A stretch of DNA of 56,641 nt from Neglectibacter sp. X58. GTDB taxonomy: Bacteria > Bacillota > Clostridia > Oscillospirales > Acutalibacteraceae. Under the pieces are notes generated by a model. It did no database searches. It was not told the DNA's origin and saw only the letters and a program-made list of their open reading frames with translations. The stretch is taken from positions 1 to 56,641 of the forward strand of contig NZ_QWEO01000014.1 in assembly GCF_009936035.1 (NCBI RefSeq), read 5' to 3'. The number at the start of each line of letters is the position of its first letter. Positions within the stretch are counted from its first letter, which is position 1. Positions 15,883-24,117 of the stretch are shown here, one piece after another. The position numbers and the translations under genes are program-made.

Positions 15883-17010
15883 ATGAAAAAGAAAGCACCT
15901 ACCCGCATCCTGTCCCTGGCGCTGGCAGCGGCGCTGCTCTGCAGCCTGCCCGTTTTCGCACAGGCCGCTGTTTCCACAGGGTCAGCGGGCGGCAGCACCC
16001 GTTGGGCATATGACAGCTCCGCCCGCACCCTAACCTTCACAGGCTCCGGCTCCACCGGGGATTACCGCTGGTCCAGCTCGGCGGCAGGCAAGTGCACGTA
16101 TATGTCCGTCCTGATGAAATCCCGCACTGTCGCTGTGAAAGAGGGTATCACCCGCTTGGGTGACAGCTTTCTCGCCAACGGCGGCAATTCCATATCCAGT
16201 GTAAGCCTGCCCCAGTCCCTGCGGGAAATAGGGCCTTTTGCTTTTATGGAAACCAGGAAACTGAAAAGCATTACCATTCCCGCCGGCGTCAGGAAAATTG
16301 ATCATGGCGCTTTTGCCCAAAGCGGGATTGCGGACGTCTATTTTGAAGGCACCCGCGCCCAGTGGGACGCCATAGACAAGGCGCCTAACGCAAGCTTCGC
16401 CCCCGGGGTAGACGGCCTGAAAAACGCCGCCATCCATTTCCTGGGCGACACGCCCTATCCCGGCACTCCCTTTACAGACATCAACAGCCATTGGGGCCGG
16501 GAGGCCGTCAAGTGGGCCTATGGGGAAAAGCTTTTCAGCGGCGTAAGCGGGACGGAGTTCGGCCCTGAGGGCAGGATGGAGCGGGGCATGCTGGTCACAG
16601 TGCTCCACCGCCTGGCAGGAGAGCCTGCGCCTCAAAGCGCCTGCGCCTTTACAGATGTGCCCAAAGGCAGGTATTACGAGAAGGCCGTGGCCTGGGCCTC
16701 TGAAAACGGCATTGTCAGCGGGGAGGGCGGCGGCCGCTTTGGGCCTGGCGGCAAAATAACACGGGAGCAGGCGGCAAAAATCCTCTATAGCTATGCGGTG
16801 AAGTATGGGAAGGATGTCTCCATCCGCCCCGGCGCCCTTTCCGGTTTTTCCGATCAGGAAAAAATATCCTCCTGGGCACAGGAAGCTATGGAATGGGCCG
16901 TCTCCCACGGCGTACTCAATGGCAGCGGCGGGAAGCTGAATCCCGGCGGCACAGCCAGCCGGGCCGAGGTTGCCCAGATCTTCTACAACAGCCGCGCCCT
17001 TCTGGCATAA
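15883..17010 (+). CDS. S-layer-homology protein with leucine-rich repeats
   Basis: 375 residues from the ATG at 15883 (TTGGAGGAGGAG upstream). Signal peptide with ALAAALLCSLPVFAQA, cut after about residue 27. Residues about 90-170 are BspA-like LRR_5 repeats (VSLPQSLREIGPFAFMETRK, IPAGVRKIDHGAFA). Three SLH domains fill residues about 200-370, each with a FTD/FSD start and a GRM.R or KITREQ-type end. SLH domains bind pyruvylated wall polysaccharide, so this is a non-covalently attached surface protein. LRR_5 repeats often mediate adhesion. A terminator follows directly. Confidence 0.88.
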   Translation: MKKKAPTRILSLALAAALLCSLPVFAQAAVSTGSAGGSTRWAYDSSARTLTFTGSGSTGDYRWSSSAAGKCTYMSVLMKSRTVAVKEGITRLGDSFLANGGNSISSVSLPQSLREIGPFAFMETRKLKSITIPAGVRKIDHGAFAQSGIADVYFEGTRAQWDAIDKAPNASFAPGVDGLKNAAIHFLGDTPYPGTPFTDINSHWGREAVKWAYGEKLFSGVSGTEFGPEGRMERGMLVTVLHRLAGEPAPQSACAFTDVPKGRYYEKAVAWASENGIVSGEGGGRFGPGGKITREQAAKILYSYAVKYGKDVSIRPGALSGFSDQEKISSWAQEAMEWAVSHGVLNGSGGKLNPGGTASRAEVAQIFYNSRALLA

Positions 17011-17035
17011 AGCAGAGCTATAAACAAATATCACA

Positions 17036-17075
17036 GGAACCGCAGGGACACAAACAGCCCTTGCGGTTCTTTTTT
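17036..17075 (+). terminator. Rho-independent terminator after the SLH-LRR gene
   Basis: GAACCGCA and GGG pair with CCC and TTGCGGTTC, followed by TTTTTT. About 25 bases after the stop codon. Confidence 0.85.
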
Positions 17076-17145
17076 GCGCCCAGGGCCAGCTCTATGTGTA
17101 AATTAAAAAAATCAAGCAGTTTTATTAAAAAAATTGATTTTATTA

Positions 17146-17174
17146 TTGACAAAATTAAATTCACAGCGTATACT
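17146..17174 (+). promoter_or_regulatory. Consensus promoter of the DUF2089-DUF4097 operon
   Basis: TTGACA at 17146-17151, a 17-base spacer, TATACT at 17169-17174. The flanking DNA is strongly AT-rich compared with its surroundings. It is placed well for the two genes that follow. Confidence 0.78.
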
Positions 17175-17187
17175 GTAGAAAACGCAA

Positions 17188-17231
17188 AAGAAAGGGACGG
17201 TACCGGGCAGGGGAGGGCTGCTTTGTACCGC
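17188..17231 (+). repeat. Leader repeat C, copy 2 (upstream of the DUF2089 gene)
   Basis: AAGAAAGGGACGGTACCGGG matches copies 1, 3 and 4, followed by GGGCTG and TTTGTACCGCATGG. Unlike the other copies the hairpin arm is not preserved. Its 3' end again coincides with a start codon (ATG at 17232). Confidence 0.5.
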
Positions 17232-17642
17232 ATGGTGATGAAAATGGGCAGAGAACAATACCACGCGCCGGCAAAGTGTCCGGTGTGCGGACAGACTATG
17301 GAGGTAACCCGGCTACAGTGTACCTGCTGCGGCTCTGAGCTTACCGGGCGCTTTTCCCCCTGCAGGTTCTGCGCCTTAGAGGAAAAGCACCTCTCTTTTA
17401 TCGAAACCTTCCTGCGGTGCCGCGGATCCATTAAAGAGGTGGAAAAGGAGCTGGGGGTAAGCTATCCCACTGTAAAGAATATGCTGGAAGCAGCCCTGGG
17501 CGCTTTGCAGCTTGAGTCTCCCCAGGAGCGGCAGGCCAGGCGGAAGGAGGAGAAAGCCGACGTACTTTCCCGGCTCTCCCAGGGGGATCTGACTGTAGAG
17601 CAGGCCGTGGAGGAGCTGAACCGCCTGCGGGGGAAAAACTGA
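17232..17642 (+). CDS. DUF2089 zinc-ribbon/HTH regulator
   Basis: 136 residues from the ATG at 17232; ATGs at 17238 and 17244 are alternatives. Residues about 15-60 hold Cys pairs (KCPVCGQTM, CTCCGSEL, PCRFCALE) of a zinc ribbon. SFIETFLRCRGSIKEVEKEL then GVSYPTVKNMLEAAL is a helix-turn-helix. DUF2089 proteins are probable transcription factors paired with adhesin-like DUF4097 genes, as here (54-base spacing). I infer that it regulates its own operon. No good ribosome site is directly before the start; the repeat C leader occupies that place. Confidence 0.82.
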   Translation: MVMKMGREQYHAPAKCPVCGQTMEVTRLQCTCCGSELTGRFSPCRFCALEEKHLSFIETFLRCRGSIKEVEKELGVSYPTVKNMLEAALGALQLESPQERQARRKEEKADVLSRLSQGDLTVEQAVEELNRLRGKN

Positions 17643-17696
17643 CCTGATAATATTTTGAAGAAAGGGAGGAGCCGGCTTGCGCCGGCGGCGACAGAT

Positions 17697-18977
17697 ATGG
17701 ACAGCGAGAAGCGCAGAATTTTAGAGATGGTGGGAGAGGGAAAAATCTCCCAGGAGGATGCCCTGCGGCTGTTAGACGCCCTGGAGGACGAGCGGGTGGA
17801 CCGTGCTTTTGAGGACGCCATGGCCCGCCTGCGGGAAAATCCAGGCGGCCCTGCCGGGCAGCCCCAGGCCGGACCCGGGCCTGCGGAGCCAGAGGTCATG
17901 CCGCCCCAGCCGGCGGAAGGGGATATCTGGGGGGAAGTGGAAGAAGCCGCCCGGGAAGTGGGCCAGGTGCTCAGCCAAACAGCCGCCGTAACCATGGACG
18001 CCATTGCGGAAGGGATGCAGTGGGCCAAGGGCGCAGTGCAGAAAATCCCCGGGGTGTCTGTGTGGTGGGGAAACCAGCAGGATATCCCCGAAGGCGAGCA
18101 GCCCCTTCCCTATCATTACCCCGACGGCAGCACCCAGGTCAGCAAGCTGGACATCCAGTGGGTAAACGGCCCGGTAGAAATCGTCCCCTGGGAAGGCCAG
18201 TGGGTAAACGTGACGGAATACGCCCAATACCCTTTGCAGGAAAGCCAGCAGTTAGAGCTTACCGTAACAGACGGGGGTACCATGCGCATCCGCTGGACAA
18301 AAGACAAAAGCTTCTGGAAGGGCCTGCGGCTTTCCAAATACCTGCTGGTGCAGGTGCCCGCGGCCATGGGGCTGGAAAAAATCAAGGTGGAAAATGTTTC
18401 CGGCAGCGTGCAGGCGGAAAACCTTCACGGAGAGGATTTCTCCCTGAGCACCACCTCGGGCCAGATAGAGGCCCTGGGCCTGCGGGCGGAAAAGCTGAAG
18501 CTGGCCTCTGTTTCCGGCAGGGTATACGGGAAAAACCTCCAGGCCGGGCTGATTGACGCTGGCTCCACTTCCGGAAAGGTAGACCTGTATGGCTTTGGGT
18601 GCCAGCGGCTGAAGGCCAACACAGTTTCCGGCTCCATCCATCTGTATGGCAACGGGGAAAGCCTGCAGGCCAAAAGCGTTTCCGGCAAAATCACCCTGCA
18701 AACAGAGCCGCTTACAGAGCGGATCCGGCTGGAAAGCCTTTCAGGCCGCCTCACCCTGCTGCTGCCCCAGGGCTTCCCAGAGTCTCCGGGCTTCCGGGCA
18801 GACTTTGACTCCATGTCCGGCAGCTTTTCCAGCGGCTTCCCTGTAGGCGGGATCCTGGGCGGGAAGTCGGGCCAGGCAGTGTATGGGCAGGGAGAAATGA
18901 AAATCCACCTGCACACCCTTTCCGGCAAAATGGAAATACAGCCTGTGCTGGAAGAAAGTGCCTCCCCCGCGCCCTAA
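17697..18977 (+). CDS. DUF4097-family protein with SHOCT-like N-terminus
   Basis: 426 residues from the ATG at 17697. The start DSEKRRILEMVGEGKISQED is the short helical pair (SHOCT-like) typical of this family. A Pro/Gly-rich linker follows at about 55-85. From about residue 205 the protein is a right-handed beta solenoid built of repeats such as VENVSGSVQAENLHG, LASVSGRVYGKNL and NTVSGSIHLYGNG. DUF4097 proteins are often called putative adhesins, but no signal peptide is present, so it is probably cytosolic or a scaffold. A perfect hairpin (GCCGGC-TTGC-GCCGGC, 17673-17688) lies between GGGAGG and the ATG and could hide or bring together the ribosome site. Confidence 0.8.
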   Translation: MDSEKRRILEMVGEGKISQEDALRLLDALEDERVDRAFEDAMARLRENPGGPAGQPQAGPGPAEPEVMPPQPAEGDIWGEVEEAAREVGQVLSQTAAVTMDAIAEGMQWAKGAVQKIPGVSVWWGNQQDIPEGEQPLPYHYPDGSTQVSKLDIQWVNGPVEIVPWEGQWVNVTEYAQYPLQESQQLELTVTDGGTMRIRWTKDKSFWKGLRLSKYLLVQVPAAMGLEKIKVENVSGSVQAENLHGEDFSLSTTSGQIEALGLRAEKLKLASVSGRVYGKNLQAGLIDAGSTSGKVDLYGFGCQRLKANTVSGSIHLYGNGESLQAKSVSGKITLQTEPLTERIRLESLSGRLTLLLPQGFPESPGFRADFDSMSGSFSSGFPVGGILGGKSGQAVYGQGEMKIHLHTLSGKMEIQPVLEESASPAP

Positions 18978-18992
18978 CGCCAGCCAGCCATC

Positions 18993-19026
18993 AAATGCCC
19001 CCTGTCTTTTTAGGCAGGGGGCATTT
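18993..19026 (+). terminator. Terminator after the DUF4097 gene
   Basis: AAATGCCCCCTG pairs perfectly with CAGGGGGCATTT over a TCTTTTTAGG loop. The trailing T run is short (TTTAG), but the stem is strong. Confidence 0.7.
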
Positions 19027-19078
19027 AGCCTGTTTTCATCCTCTTACGCGTTACAGGCAATGCAGTTCCAATAGGTGT

Positions 19079-19118
19079 GCACCGTAGATATAAACCGCGT
19101 GTTCGGACACTCCCCAAT
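19079..19118 (+). repeat. Dispersed repeat B, copy 1
   Basis: CCGTAGATATAAA then GCGTG-TTCGGACACTCCCC. It matches 24054-24096 (CCGTAGATATAAA, GCATGGTTCAGACACTCCC). The fragment CACTCCCCAAAAT also appears near 4890 and, inverted, near 10580, so the element may be wider than two copies. Confidence 0.5.
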
Positions 19119-19130
19119 ATTTTCCAAAGC

Positions 19131-19160
19131 TTGCATTGTTCTTCTGTTTTGTGGTATGCT
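19131..19160 (+). promoter_or_regulatory. Probable promoter of the SLH-GH3 gene
   Basis: TTGCAT at 19131-19136, an 18-base spacer, TATGCT at 19155-19160. The start codon is about 40 bases further. Both boxes depart from consensus by one or two bases. Confidence 0.5.
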
Positions 19161-19199
19161 ATTGTTAGAAATATGATATGATATGCTATGGGGAATTTT

Positions 19200-20873
19200 A
19201 TGAAAAAACTGCTTGCACTGTTTTTAACCCTCCTGCTTTCTGCAGCCGCCCAAAAGGCCGCCGCAGTGGCAGAGCCTGCTTTGCTGCCTTTTCAGGATGT
19301 AAAGCAGGGCGACTGGTTCTATGACGCTGTGTCATACGCCTATGGGGAAAAGCTGTTCCAAGGTGTTTCAGCCAGCTCCTTCAACCCCTCCGGACAAATG
19401 GACAGGGCCATGTTTGTCACAGTTCTTGCAAACTTAGCCGGGGCAGACACCTCCAGCTTTACCCAGCAGCATTTTACAGACACAGCCCCCGGGCAGTGGT
19501 ATACGAAAAATGTGGAGTGGGCCGCTTCCTTCGGCATCGTCTCCGGCATGGGCAATTTCCAGTTTGCCCCCCGCAGCCCCATCACCCGGGAGCAGATGGC
19601 AGCGCTGCTGTACCGCTTTGCCGAAGCCGCAGGCAACGACATGTACGTAAGCGGCAGCCCGGCAGGCTTTACAGATTACAACAAAATCTCCAGCTACGCT
19701 AAAACCGCTATGGACTGGGCCATCAGCAAAAAACTGATCCGCGGCCTTTCGGAAACCGTTCTGGATCCCCAGGGCACTGCCACCCGCGCCCAAGCCGCCC
19801 AGATTTTCTGCAACGCCCAAAGCGTCCTGCTGAAAAAACAGGTGGCAGCCCCGCCTGTGGCCCTGCCCCTGCCCACGGAAATTGACAAAAAGCTTTACAC
19901 CATGACACTGGAAGAAAAGGTGGGCCAGCTTTTCCTTCCCCGCTTTCCAGGCAAGGATGCAAGCACCTGGACAAAGGGCTATTTCCCAGCAGGCTACGTC
20001 CTGTTTGCCAAAGACTTTTCCGGCAAAACAAAAGCCCAGGTGCAAAACATGCTCTCAGAGTGCCAGTCCGCAGCAGAAACGCCCCTGTTCCTGGGGGTGG
20101 ACGAGGAAGGCGGCACAGTGGTGCGGGTAAGCTCCAACAAGAATTTGGCAAGCGCCCCCTTTGCCTCTCCGCAGAAGGTATACCAGCAGGGAGGCGTGGA
20201 AGGCATCAAGCAGGACACTGAGAAAAAGGCAGCGCTGCTGCTGGATTTGGGCCTGAACCTGAACCTGGCCCCAGTGTGCGATATCTCCACCGACCCCGGG
20301 GACTACATCTATGCCCGCACCCTGGGCGTTCCCGCAGAGGAAGCCGTCCAGGTGACAGCAGAGCTGGTGGGAGTCATGGAGAAGCAGAACCTTTCCAGCA
20401 CCCTGAAGCACTTCCCTGGCTATGGCAATAACCTGGACACCCACACAGGCATTGCCGTGGACGAGCGGCCTTACCAGCAGTTCCAGGAGGAGGATTTTCT
20501 CCCCTTTGCAGCCGGCATAGAGGCTGGTGCCCCCAGCGTGCTGGTGTCCCACAACATTATCAACTGCATGGATCCTTCTAATCCCGCCTCCCTCTCCAAG
20601 CCTGTGCATGATATCTTGCGGGAGGAGCTGGGCTTTGAAGGGGTCATCATGACCGACGACCTTTCCATGGATGCCATCAAACTGTATACAAACCGCCAGT
20701 CCCCGGCGGTAACAGCCTTTCTGGCAGGCAACGATCTGCTGCTCACCTCCGACTGGAAAGCAGACTATGACGCTCTTTTAGCCGCCGCCAAAAGCGGGGA
20801 AATCCCCTTAACGCGGATAGAGGAATCTGTGCGGCGCACCCTGGAATGGAAGGCAAAAAAGGGCCTGCTGTGA
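19200..20873 (+). CDS. S-layer-anchored glycoside hydrolase family 3 (NagZ-like beta-hexosaminidase)
   Basis: 557 residues from the ATG at 19200 (GGGGAA upstream). Signal peptide MKKLLALFLTLLLSAAA. Three SLH domains (residues about 25-205: DVKQGDWFYDAVSYAYGEKL; DTAPGQWYTKNVEWAASFG; YNKISSYAKTAMDWAIS). A GH3 N-terminal domain covers about 215-550: LGVDEEGGTVVRVS, TLKHFPGYGNNLDTHTG (the NagZ loop carrying the His acid/base) and GVIMTDDLSMDAI with the Asp nucleophile. Known relatives cleave GlcNAc from wall fragments or glycans. Being SLH-anchored, it should act on extracellular sugar chains, perhaps self wall or host mucin; the substrate is not shown by sequence. Confidence 0.9.
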   Translation: MKKLLALFLTLLLSAAAQKAAAVAEPALLPFQDVKQGDWFYDAVSYAYGEKLFQGVSASSFNPSGQMDRAMFVTVLANLAGADTSSFTQQHFTDTAPGQWYTKNVEWAASFGIVSGMGNFQFAPRSPITREQMAALLYRFAEAAGNDMYVSGSPAGFTDYNKISSYAKTAMDWAISKKLIRGLSETVLDPQGTATRAQAAQIFCNAQSVLLKKQVAAPPVALPLPTEIDKKLYTMTLEEKVGQLFLPRFPGKDASTWTKGYFPAGYVLFAKDFSGKTKAQVQNMLSECQSAAETPLFLGVDEEGGTVVRVSSNKNLASAPFASPQKVYQQGGVEGIKQDTEKKAALLLDLGLNLNLAPVCDISTDPGDYIYARTLGVPAEEAVQVTAELVGVMEKQNLSSTLKHFPGYGNNLDTHTGIAVDERPYQQFQEEDFLPFAAGIEAGAPSVLVSHNIINCMDPSNPASLSKPVHDILREELGFEGVIMTDDLSMDAIKLYTNRQSPAVTAFLAGNDLLLTSDWKADYDALLAAAKSGEIPLTRIEESVRRTLEWKAKKGLL

Positions 20874-20926
20874 TGGGATGCTCCCTGCAACAGGCCCTGG
20901 GTTCCTTTTCTTTATGCTGCCCTATA

Positions 20927-20946
20927 AGAACCTGTATTCACAACCA
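20927..20946 (+). repeat. Solo end of the 41349-type MITE
   Basis: AAGAACCTGTATTCACAACC is the same as the left terminal repeat of the element at 41349-41510. No matching right end is present, so it is a truncated copy or solo terminus in the GH3-PPK2 gap. Confidence 0.55.
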
Positions 20947-21011
20947 GGACCCCCTCCCGCCCTTTTCTTTTCGCCCTCCGAAAATATTTCTAAAATTTTT
21001 CAAAACAGGGG

Positions 21012-21040
21012 GTGACTTTTAGACAAATTTGTGATATACT
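21012..21040 (+). promoter_or_regulatory. Probable extended -10 promoter of the polyphosphate kinase gene
   Basis: GTGACT at 21012-21017, 17 bases, TATACT at 21035-21040 preceded by TGA, which makes an extended -10 element. The start codon is 40 bases downstream. Confidence 0.5.
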
Positions 21041-21080
21041 GATAACAACCTAAAACAAATCCCCAAGAGGTGTATTGGTT

Positions 21081-22550
21081 ATGCTCAAAAACTGGATGCC
21101 CCCGGAAAAACCGGAAAAAGAAGAGCTGAAGGCCCGCCTGAAGGCCGCCCAAGAAAAGCTTGCCCTCCAGCAGATGCAGCTTAAAGACAGGAAGCTGCCT
21201 GTGCTGGTTCTCATTGAGGGCTGGGGCGCCGCCGGCAAGGGAAGCGCCATCGGCCGGGTTATCCGCAATATTGACCCCCGCTTTTTCAAGGTGTTCTCCA
21301 TGGGCGCTCCCACCGAGGAGGAGCAGCGCCTGCCTTTCCTGTACCGCTATTTTGAGAAAATCCCGGAGGCCGGAAAGTTCACGTTCCTGGATTCCGGCTG
21401 GATGGACGAAATTATGAAGGACAGGCTCCAGGGCGGCATGAGCGACGAGGTGTATGCCCAGCGGGTGGACAGCGTAAAGCGGTTCGAGCGGCAGCTCACC
21501 GACAACGGCTATCTGGTGCTGAAATTCTTCTTTAACATAAACAAAAAGGAGCAGGCAAAGCGCATTGACGGCCTGCTGGAAGATAAAGACACTGCCTGGC
21601 GGGTAGGCCGCCGGGACGTGTGGCAAAACCGCCATTATGAAGACTGCCTGGATGCCTTTGACCGGTATCTTACCGATACCAACACCCCCAGCGCCCCCTG
21701 GTACTTAATAGACGCGAAAAACAAGAAATTTGCGGAGCTGCAGGTGATGGAAACCCTGTGCATGGGCATTGAAACAGCCCTGCACAACGACAAGCTGGCA
21801 GTGCCCCTGCTGCAAAACGCCTTCCCCTTAGTGAAAATGCCTAAGCTGAAGGATGTGCCTTTAGACAAAACCATCAGCGATGAAGAATATAAGTCGGAGC
21901 TTGACCGCCTCCAGGCAAAGCTGCGGATGCTCCACAACCGGCTGTACCGCAAGCGGGTGCCTGTCATCATGGTATACGAGGGCTGGGACGCTGCCGGCAA
22001 GGGCGGCAACATCAAGCGGGTAACCGGGGCTTTGGATCCCCGGGGGTTTGAGGTGCATCCCATTGCCAGCCCGGAGCCTAAAGAAAAAGCCCGGCACTAT
22101 CTGTGGCGTTTCTGGACGCGCCTGCCCAAAACAGGCCACATCGCCATTTTCGACCGGAGCTGGTATGGACGGGTTATGGTAGAGCGCCTGGAGGGCTTCT
22201 GCTCTGAAAACGACTGGCAGCGGGCCTTTTATGAGATGAACGAGTTTGAACAGGAGCTTCACAACTGGGGCGCTGTCATCCTGAAATTCTGGGTGCATAT
22301 AGATTCCGACACCCAGTTGGCCCGTTTCACCGACCGCCAGAACACCCCCTCGAAGCAGTGGAAAATCACAGATGAGGACTGGCGCAACCGGGAAAAATGG
22401 GACGAATATGAAATGGCCATTGACGAAATGCTGCAAAAAACCAGCACCACCTTTGCGCCTTGGCATATCTTAGAGTCCGTAGACAAAAAGTATGCCCGTA
22501 TTAAGGCGCTGCAAATTGTGGTGGACACCCTGGAAAAGGCCCTTGATTAA
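21081..22550 (+). CDS. pap: Polyphosphate kinase 2, two fused domains (polyphosphate:AMP phosphotransferase type)
   Basis: 489 residues from the ATG at 21081. Two PPK2 domains in tandem: the first has Walker A GWGAAGKGSAIGR near residue 48, the second GWDAAGKGGNIKR near 300 with Walker B IAIFDRSWYGRVM and the lid RFTDRQNTPSKQWKITDEDW. In the first domain the Walker B region reads FLDSGWMDE, unlike the FDRSWY of the second. This double-domain layout is that of class II PPK2 (Pap), which makes ADP from AMP using polyphosphate; in characterised Pap the C-terminal copy is catalytic. I infer the same division here. It is monocistronic, with its own promoter and terminator. Confidence 0.88.
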   Translation: MLKNWMPPEKPEKEELKARLKAAQEKLALQQMQLKDRKLPVLVLIEGWGAAGKGSAIGRVIRNIDPRFFKVFSMGAPTEEEQRLPFLYRYFEKIPEAGKFTFLDSGWMDEIMKDRLQGGMSDEVYAQRVDSVKRFERQLTDNGYLVLKFFFNINKKEQAKRIDGLLEDKDTAWRVGRRDVWQNRHYEDCLDAFDRYLTDTNTPSAPWYLIDAKNKKFAELQVMETLCMGIETALHNDKLAVPLLQNAFPLVKMPKLKDVPLDKTISDEEYKSELDRLQAKLRMLHNRLYRKRVPVIMVYEGWDAAGKGGNIKRVTGALDPRGFEVHPIASPEPKEKARHYLWRFWTRLPKTGHIAIFDRSWYGRVMVERLEGFCSENDWQRAFYEMNEFEQELHNWGAVILKFWVHIDSDTQLARFTDRQNTPSKQWKITDEDWRNREKWDEYEMAIDEMLQKTSTTFAPWHILESVDKKYARIKALQIVVDTLEKALD

Positions 22551-22595
22551 ATCCGATTAAAAGACTTCATTTTCTTCTTTCCTTATTTATACTGA

Positions 22596-22621
22596 GGGGG
22601 AGGCTGTAAAAAGCCTCCCCC
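22596..22621. terminator. Terminator between convergent PPK2 and pilT
   Basis: GGGGGAGGCT pairs perfectly with AGCCTCCCCC around GTAAAA. On plus it is followed by TTGGTATCTTTTT. Confidence 0.7.
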
Positions 22622-22651
22622 TTGGTATCTTTTTATGAAGCAGCTTCCCAG

Positions 22652-23707
22652 CTATGCCAGCCGCTTGGACATCACCTCATAGTGGGTGCAGTAAACCAAA
22701 GCGGTTTCCTTGGTTATCCGCCCTTCCCGGCAAAGCTTCAGCAGGCTGCCGTCCATGGTACACATGCCGTCGGTAGCGCCGGACTGGAGAACAGATTCCA
22801 ACTGGTGCAGCTTATCCTCCCGGATCATATTCTGGATGGCGTTGGTGCTCTTCATAATCTCAAAAACCGGAATCAGCCCGCCGTCCACGCTGGGCACCAA
22901 CTGCTGGCACACCACGCCTTTGAGAAGCTGGGAAAGCTGGATTTTCACCTGTTGCTGCTGGTTTGCCGGGAACACGTCGATAATGCGGGTGATGGTGTGG
23001 GCCACGCTGCTGGTATGTAGGGTGCTGAACAGCAAAAGCCCTGTTTCCGTAGCGGTGATGGCGGCGGATACGGTGTCGTAATCCCGCATTTCTCCCAGCA
23101 AAATCACGTCCGGGCTTTCCCGCAGGGCAGAGCGCAGCGCCGCCGGATAGCCGGGGGTGTCGATAGAGATTTCCCGCTGGGTGACAATAGCCTTTTCATG
23201 GCGGTAAATATACTCAATGGGATCCTCCATGGTGATGATGTGGCAGTCACGGCCCTGGTTAATGCGCTGAATCATGCAGGCAATGGTGGTGGATTTCCCT
23301 GTGCCCACCGCCCCGGTAACCAGCACCAGCCCTTTCTGGTTCTCCGCCAGGGACAGCACCTCCTCCGGGATGCCCAAAGCCGCCGGATCCGGCAGGCCGA
23401 ACTGAATAAGCCGTATCACAGCCGCCAGCGTGCCCCGCTGCCGGAACACATTCACCCGGAAGCGCCCCAGGCCCCCAATGGCAAAAGAGAAGTCATCGTC
23501 CTCACCCCGGCAGAGGTGGGTGTCCTCCCGCTTGGCAACGGTGTAAATCTGCTCCACAAACCGCTGGGTGTCCGCAGGCTTGCAGAAGCCCTCCCCCCAG
23601 CGCTCCTGGTGCCCCTTTATTTTCAAGGTAATGGGCAGGCCCGCCACCAGAAAGATGTCTGACGCCTGCTCGTTACACGCCCTCTCTAAAAGCTCCTGTA
23701 TGTCCAT
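22652..23707 (-). CDS. pilT: PilT-like twitching-motility ATPase
   Basis: 351 residues from the ATG at 23707 (GGAGGAAAGG upstream). PilT is the hexameric ATPase that retracts type IV pili. Motifs: N-terminal domain start DIQELLERACNEQASDIFLV, Walker A GAVGTGKSTT near residue 134, Asp box (TMEDPIEYIY), Walker B VILLGEMRDYDT, His box TLHTSSVAHTITRI. The C-terminal LLKGVVCQQLVPSVDGG is PilT/PilU-like. The expected AIRNLIRE box appears as AIQNMIREDKLHQLESVLQS. It is the only traffic ATPase in the window: no PilB assembly ATPase is next to it. It is separated from the pseudopilin genes upstream by 410 bases of repeats, so it may have its own promoter. Confidence 0.88.
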   Translation of the reverse strand: MDIQELLERACNEQASDIFLVAGLPITLKIKGHQERWGEGFCKPADTQRFVEQIYTVAKREDTHLCRGEDDDFSFAIGGLGRFRVNVFRQRGTLAAVIRLIQFGLPDPAALGIPEEVLSLAENQKGLVLVTGAVGTGKSTTIACMIQRINQGRDCHIITMEDPIEYIYRHEKAIVTQREISIDTPGYPAALRSALRESPDVILLGEMRDYDTVSAAITATETGLLLFSTLHTSSVAHTITRIIDVFPANQQQQVKIQLSQLLKGVVCQQLVPSVDGGLIPVFEIMKSTNAIQNMIREDKLHQLESVLQSGATDGMCTMDGSLLKLCREGRITKETALVYCTHYEVMSKRLA

Positions 23708-23762
23708 AGTGTTTATCCTTTCCTCCTCCAACTCTTTGAGATCCTCCACAGGGCAAAAAGAA

Positions 23763-23901
23763 TGGTATAATAACCTCACAGGTTATTATACCATAAGCGC
23801 AAAGCGCGTTGGTACTGCCCGTCGCCCGTCTGACCGAAGGGAAGAACTGGGCGGGGCAATTTGAAAATCAAGTATAATAACCGCTCTGCGGTTATTATAC
23901 C
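23763..23901 (-). repeat. REPIN-like repeat A, complete copy
   Basis: Both ends are hairpins made of TGGTATAATAACC and its complement: TCACA loop on the left, GCTCTGC loop on the right. The 139-bp element thus has mirrored hairpin termini, the layout of a REPIN or MITE. The interior (GTCTGACCGAAGGGAAGAAC, TGGGCGGGGCAATTTG) matches 10641-10733 in the opposite direction. No coding capacity. Confidence 0.75.
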
Positions 23902-24117
23902 ATCTGCCTGCCTTTTTGTAAATACGCTCAAAATCATGGGAGTGGCTGAAACACAGAGTTTTAAATGGAATTTAACAAATGCAAGAAATTAGTTTTAGGA
24001 TCAACCCCTTTTTTAAAAGGGGTTGTGGGGTGTGGGGCAAAGCCCCATGGACTTGCGCCGTAGATATAAAATGCATGGTTCAGACACTCCCTAAATCATG
24101 GAGATTCCGCGCCAGCC
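23902..24117. repeat. Repeat-rich intergenic region holding repeat D (23999-24040) and repeat B (24054-24096)
   Basis: GATCAACCCCTTTTTT, AAAAGGGGTTGTGGGG and TGTGGGGCAA form copy 2 of repeat D, whose core CCCCTTTT/AAAAGGGG is a perfect hairpin. TGCGCCGTAGATATAAA and TTCAGACACTCCC form copy 2 of repeat B. No gene. This region lies just downstream of the last pseudopilin gene. Confidence 0.5.
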
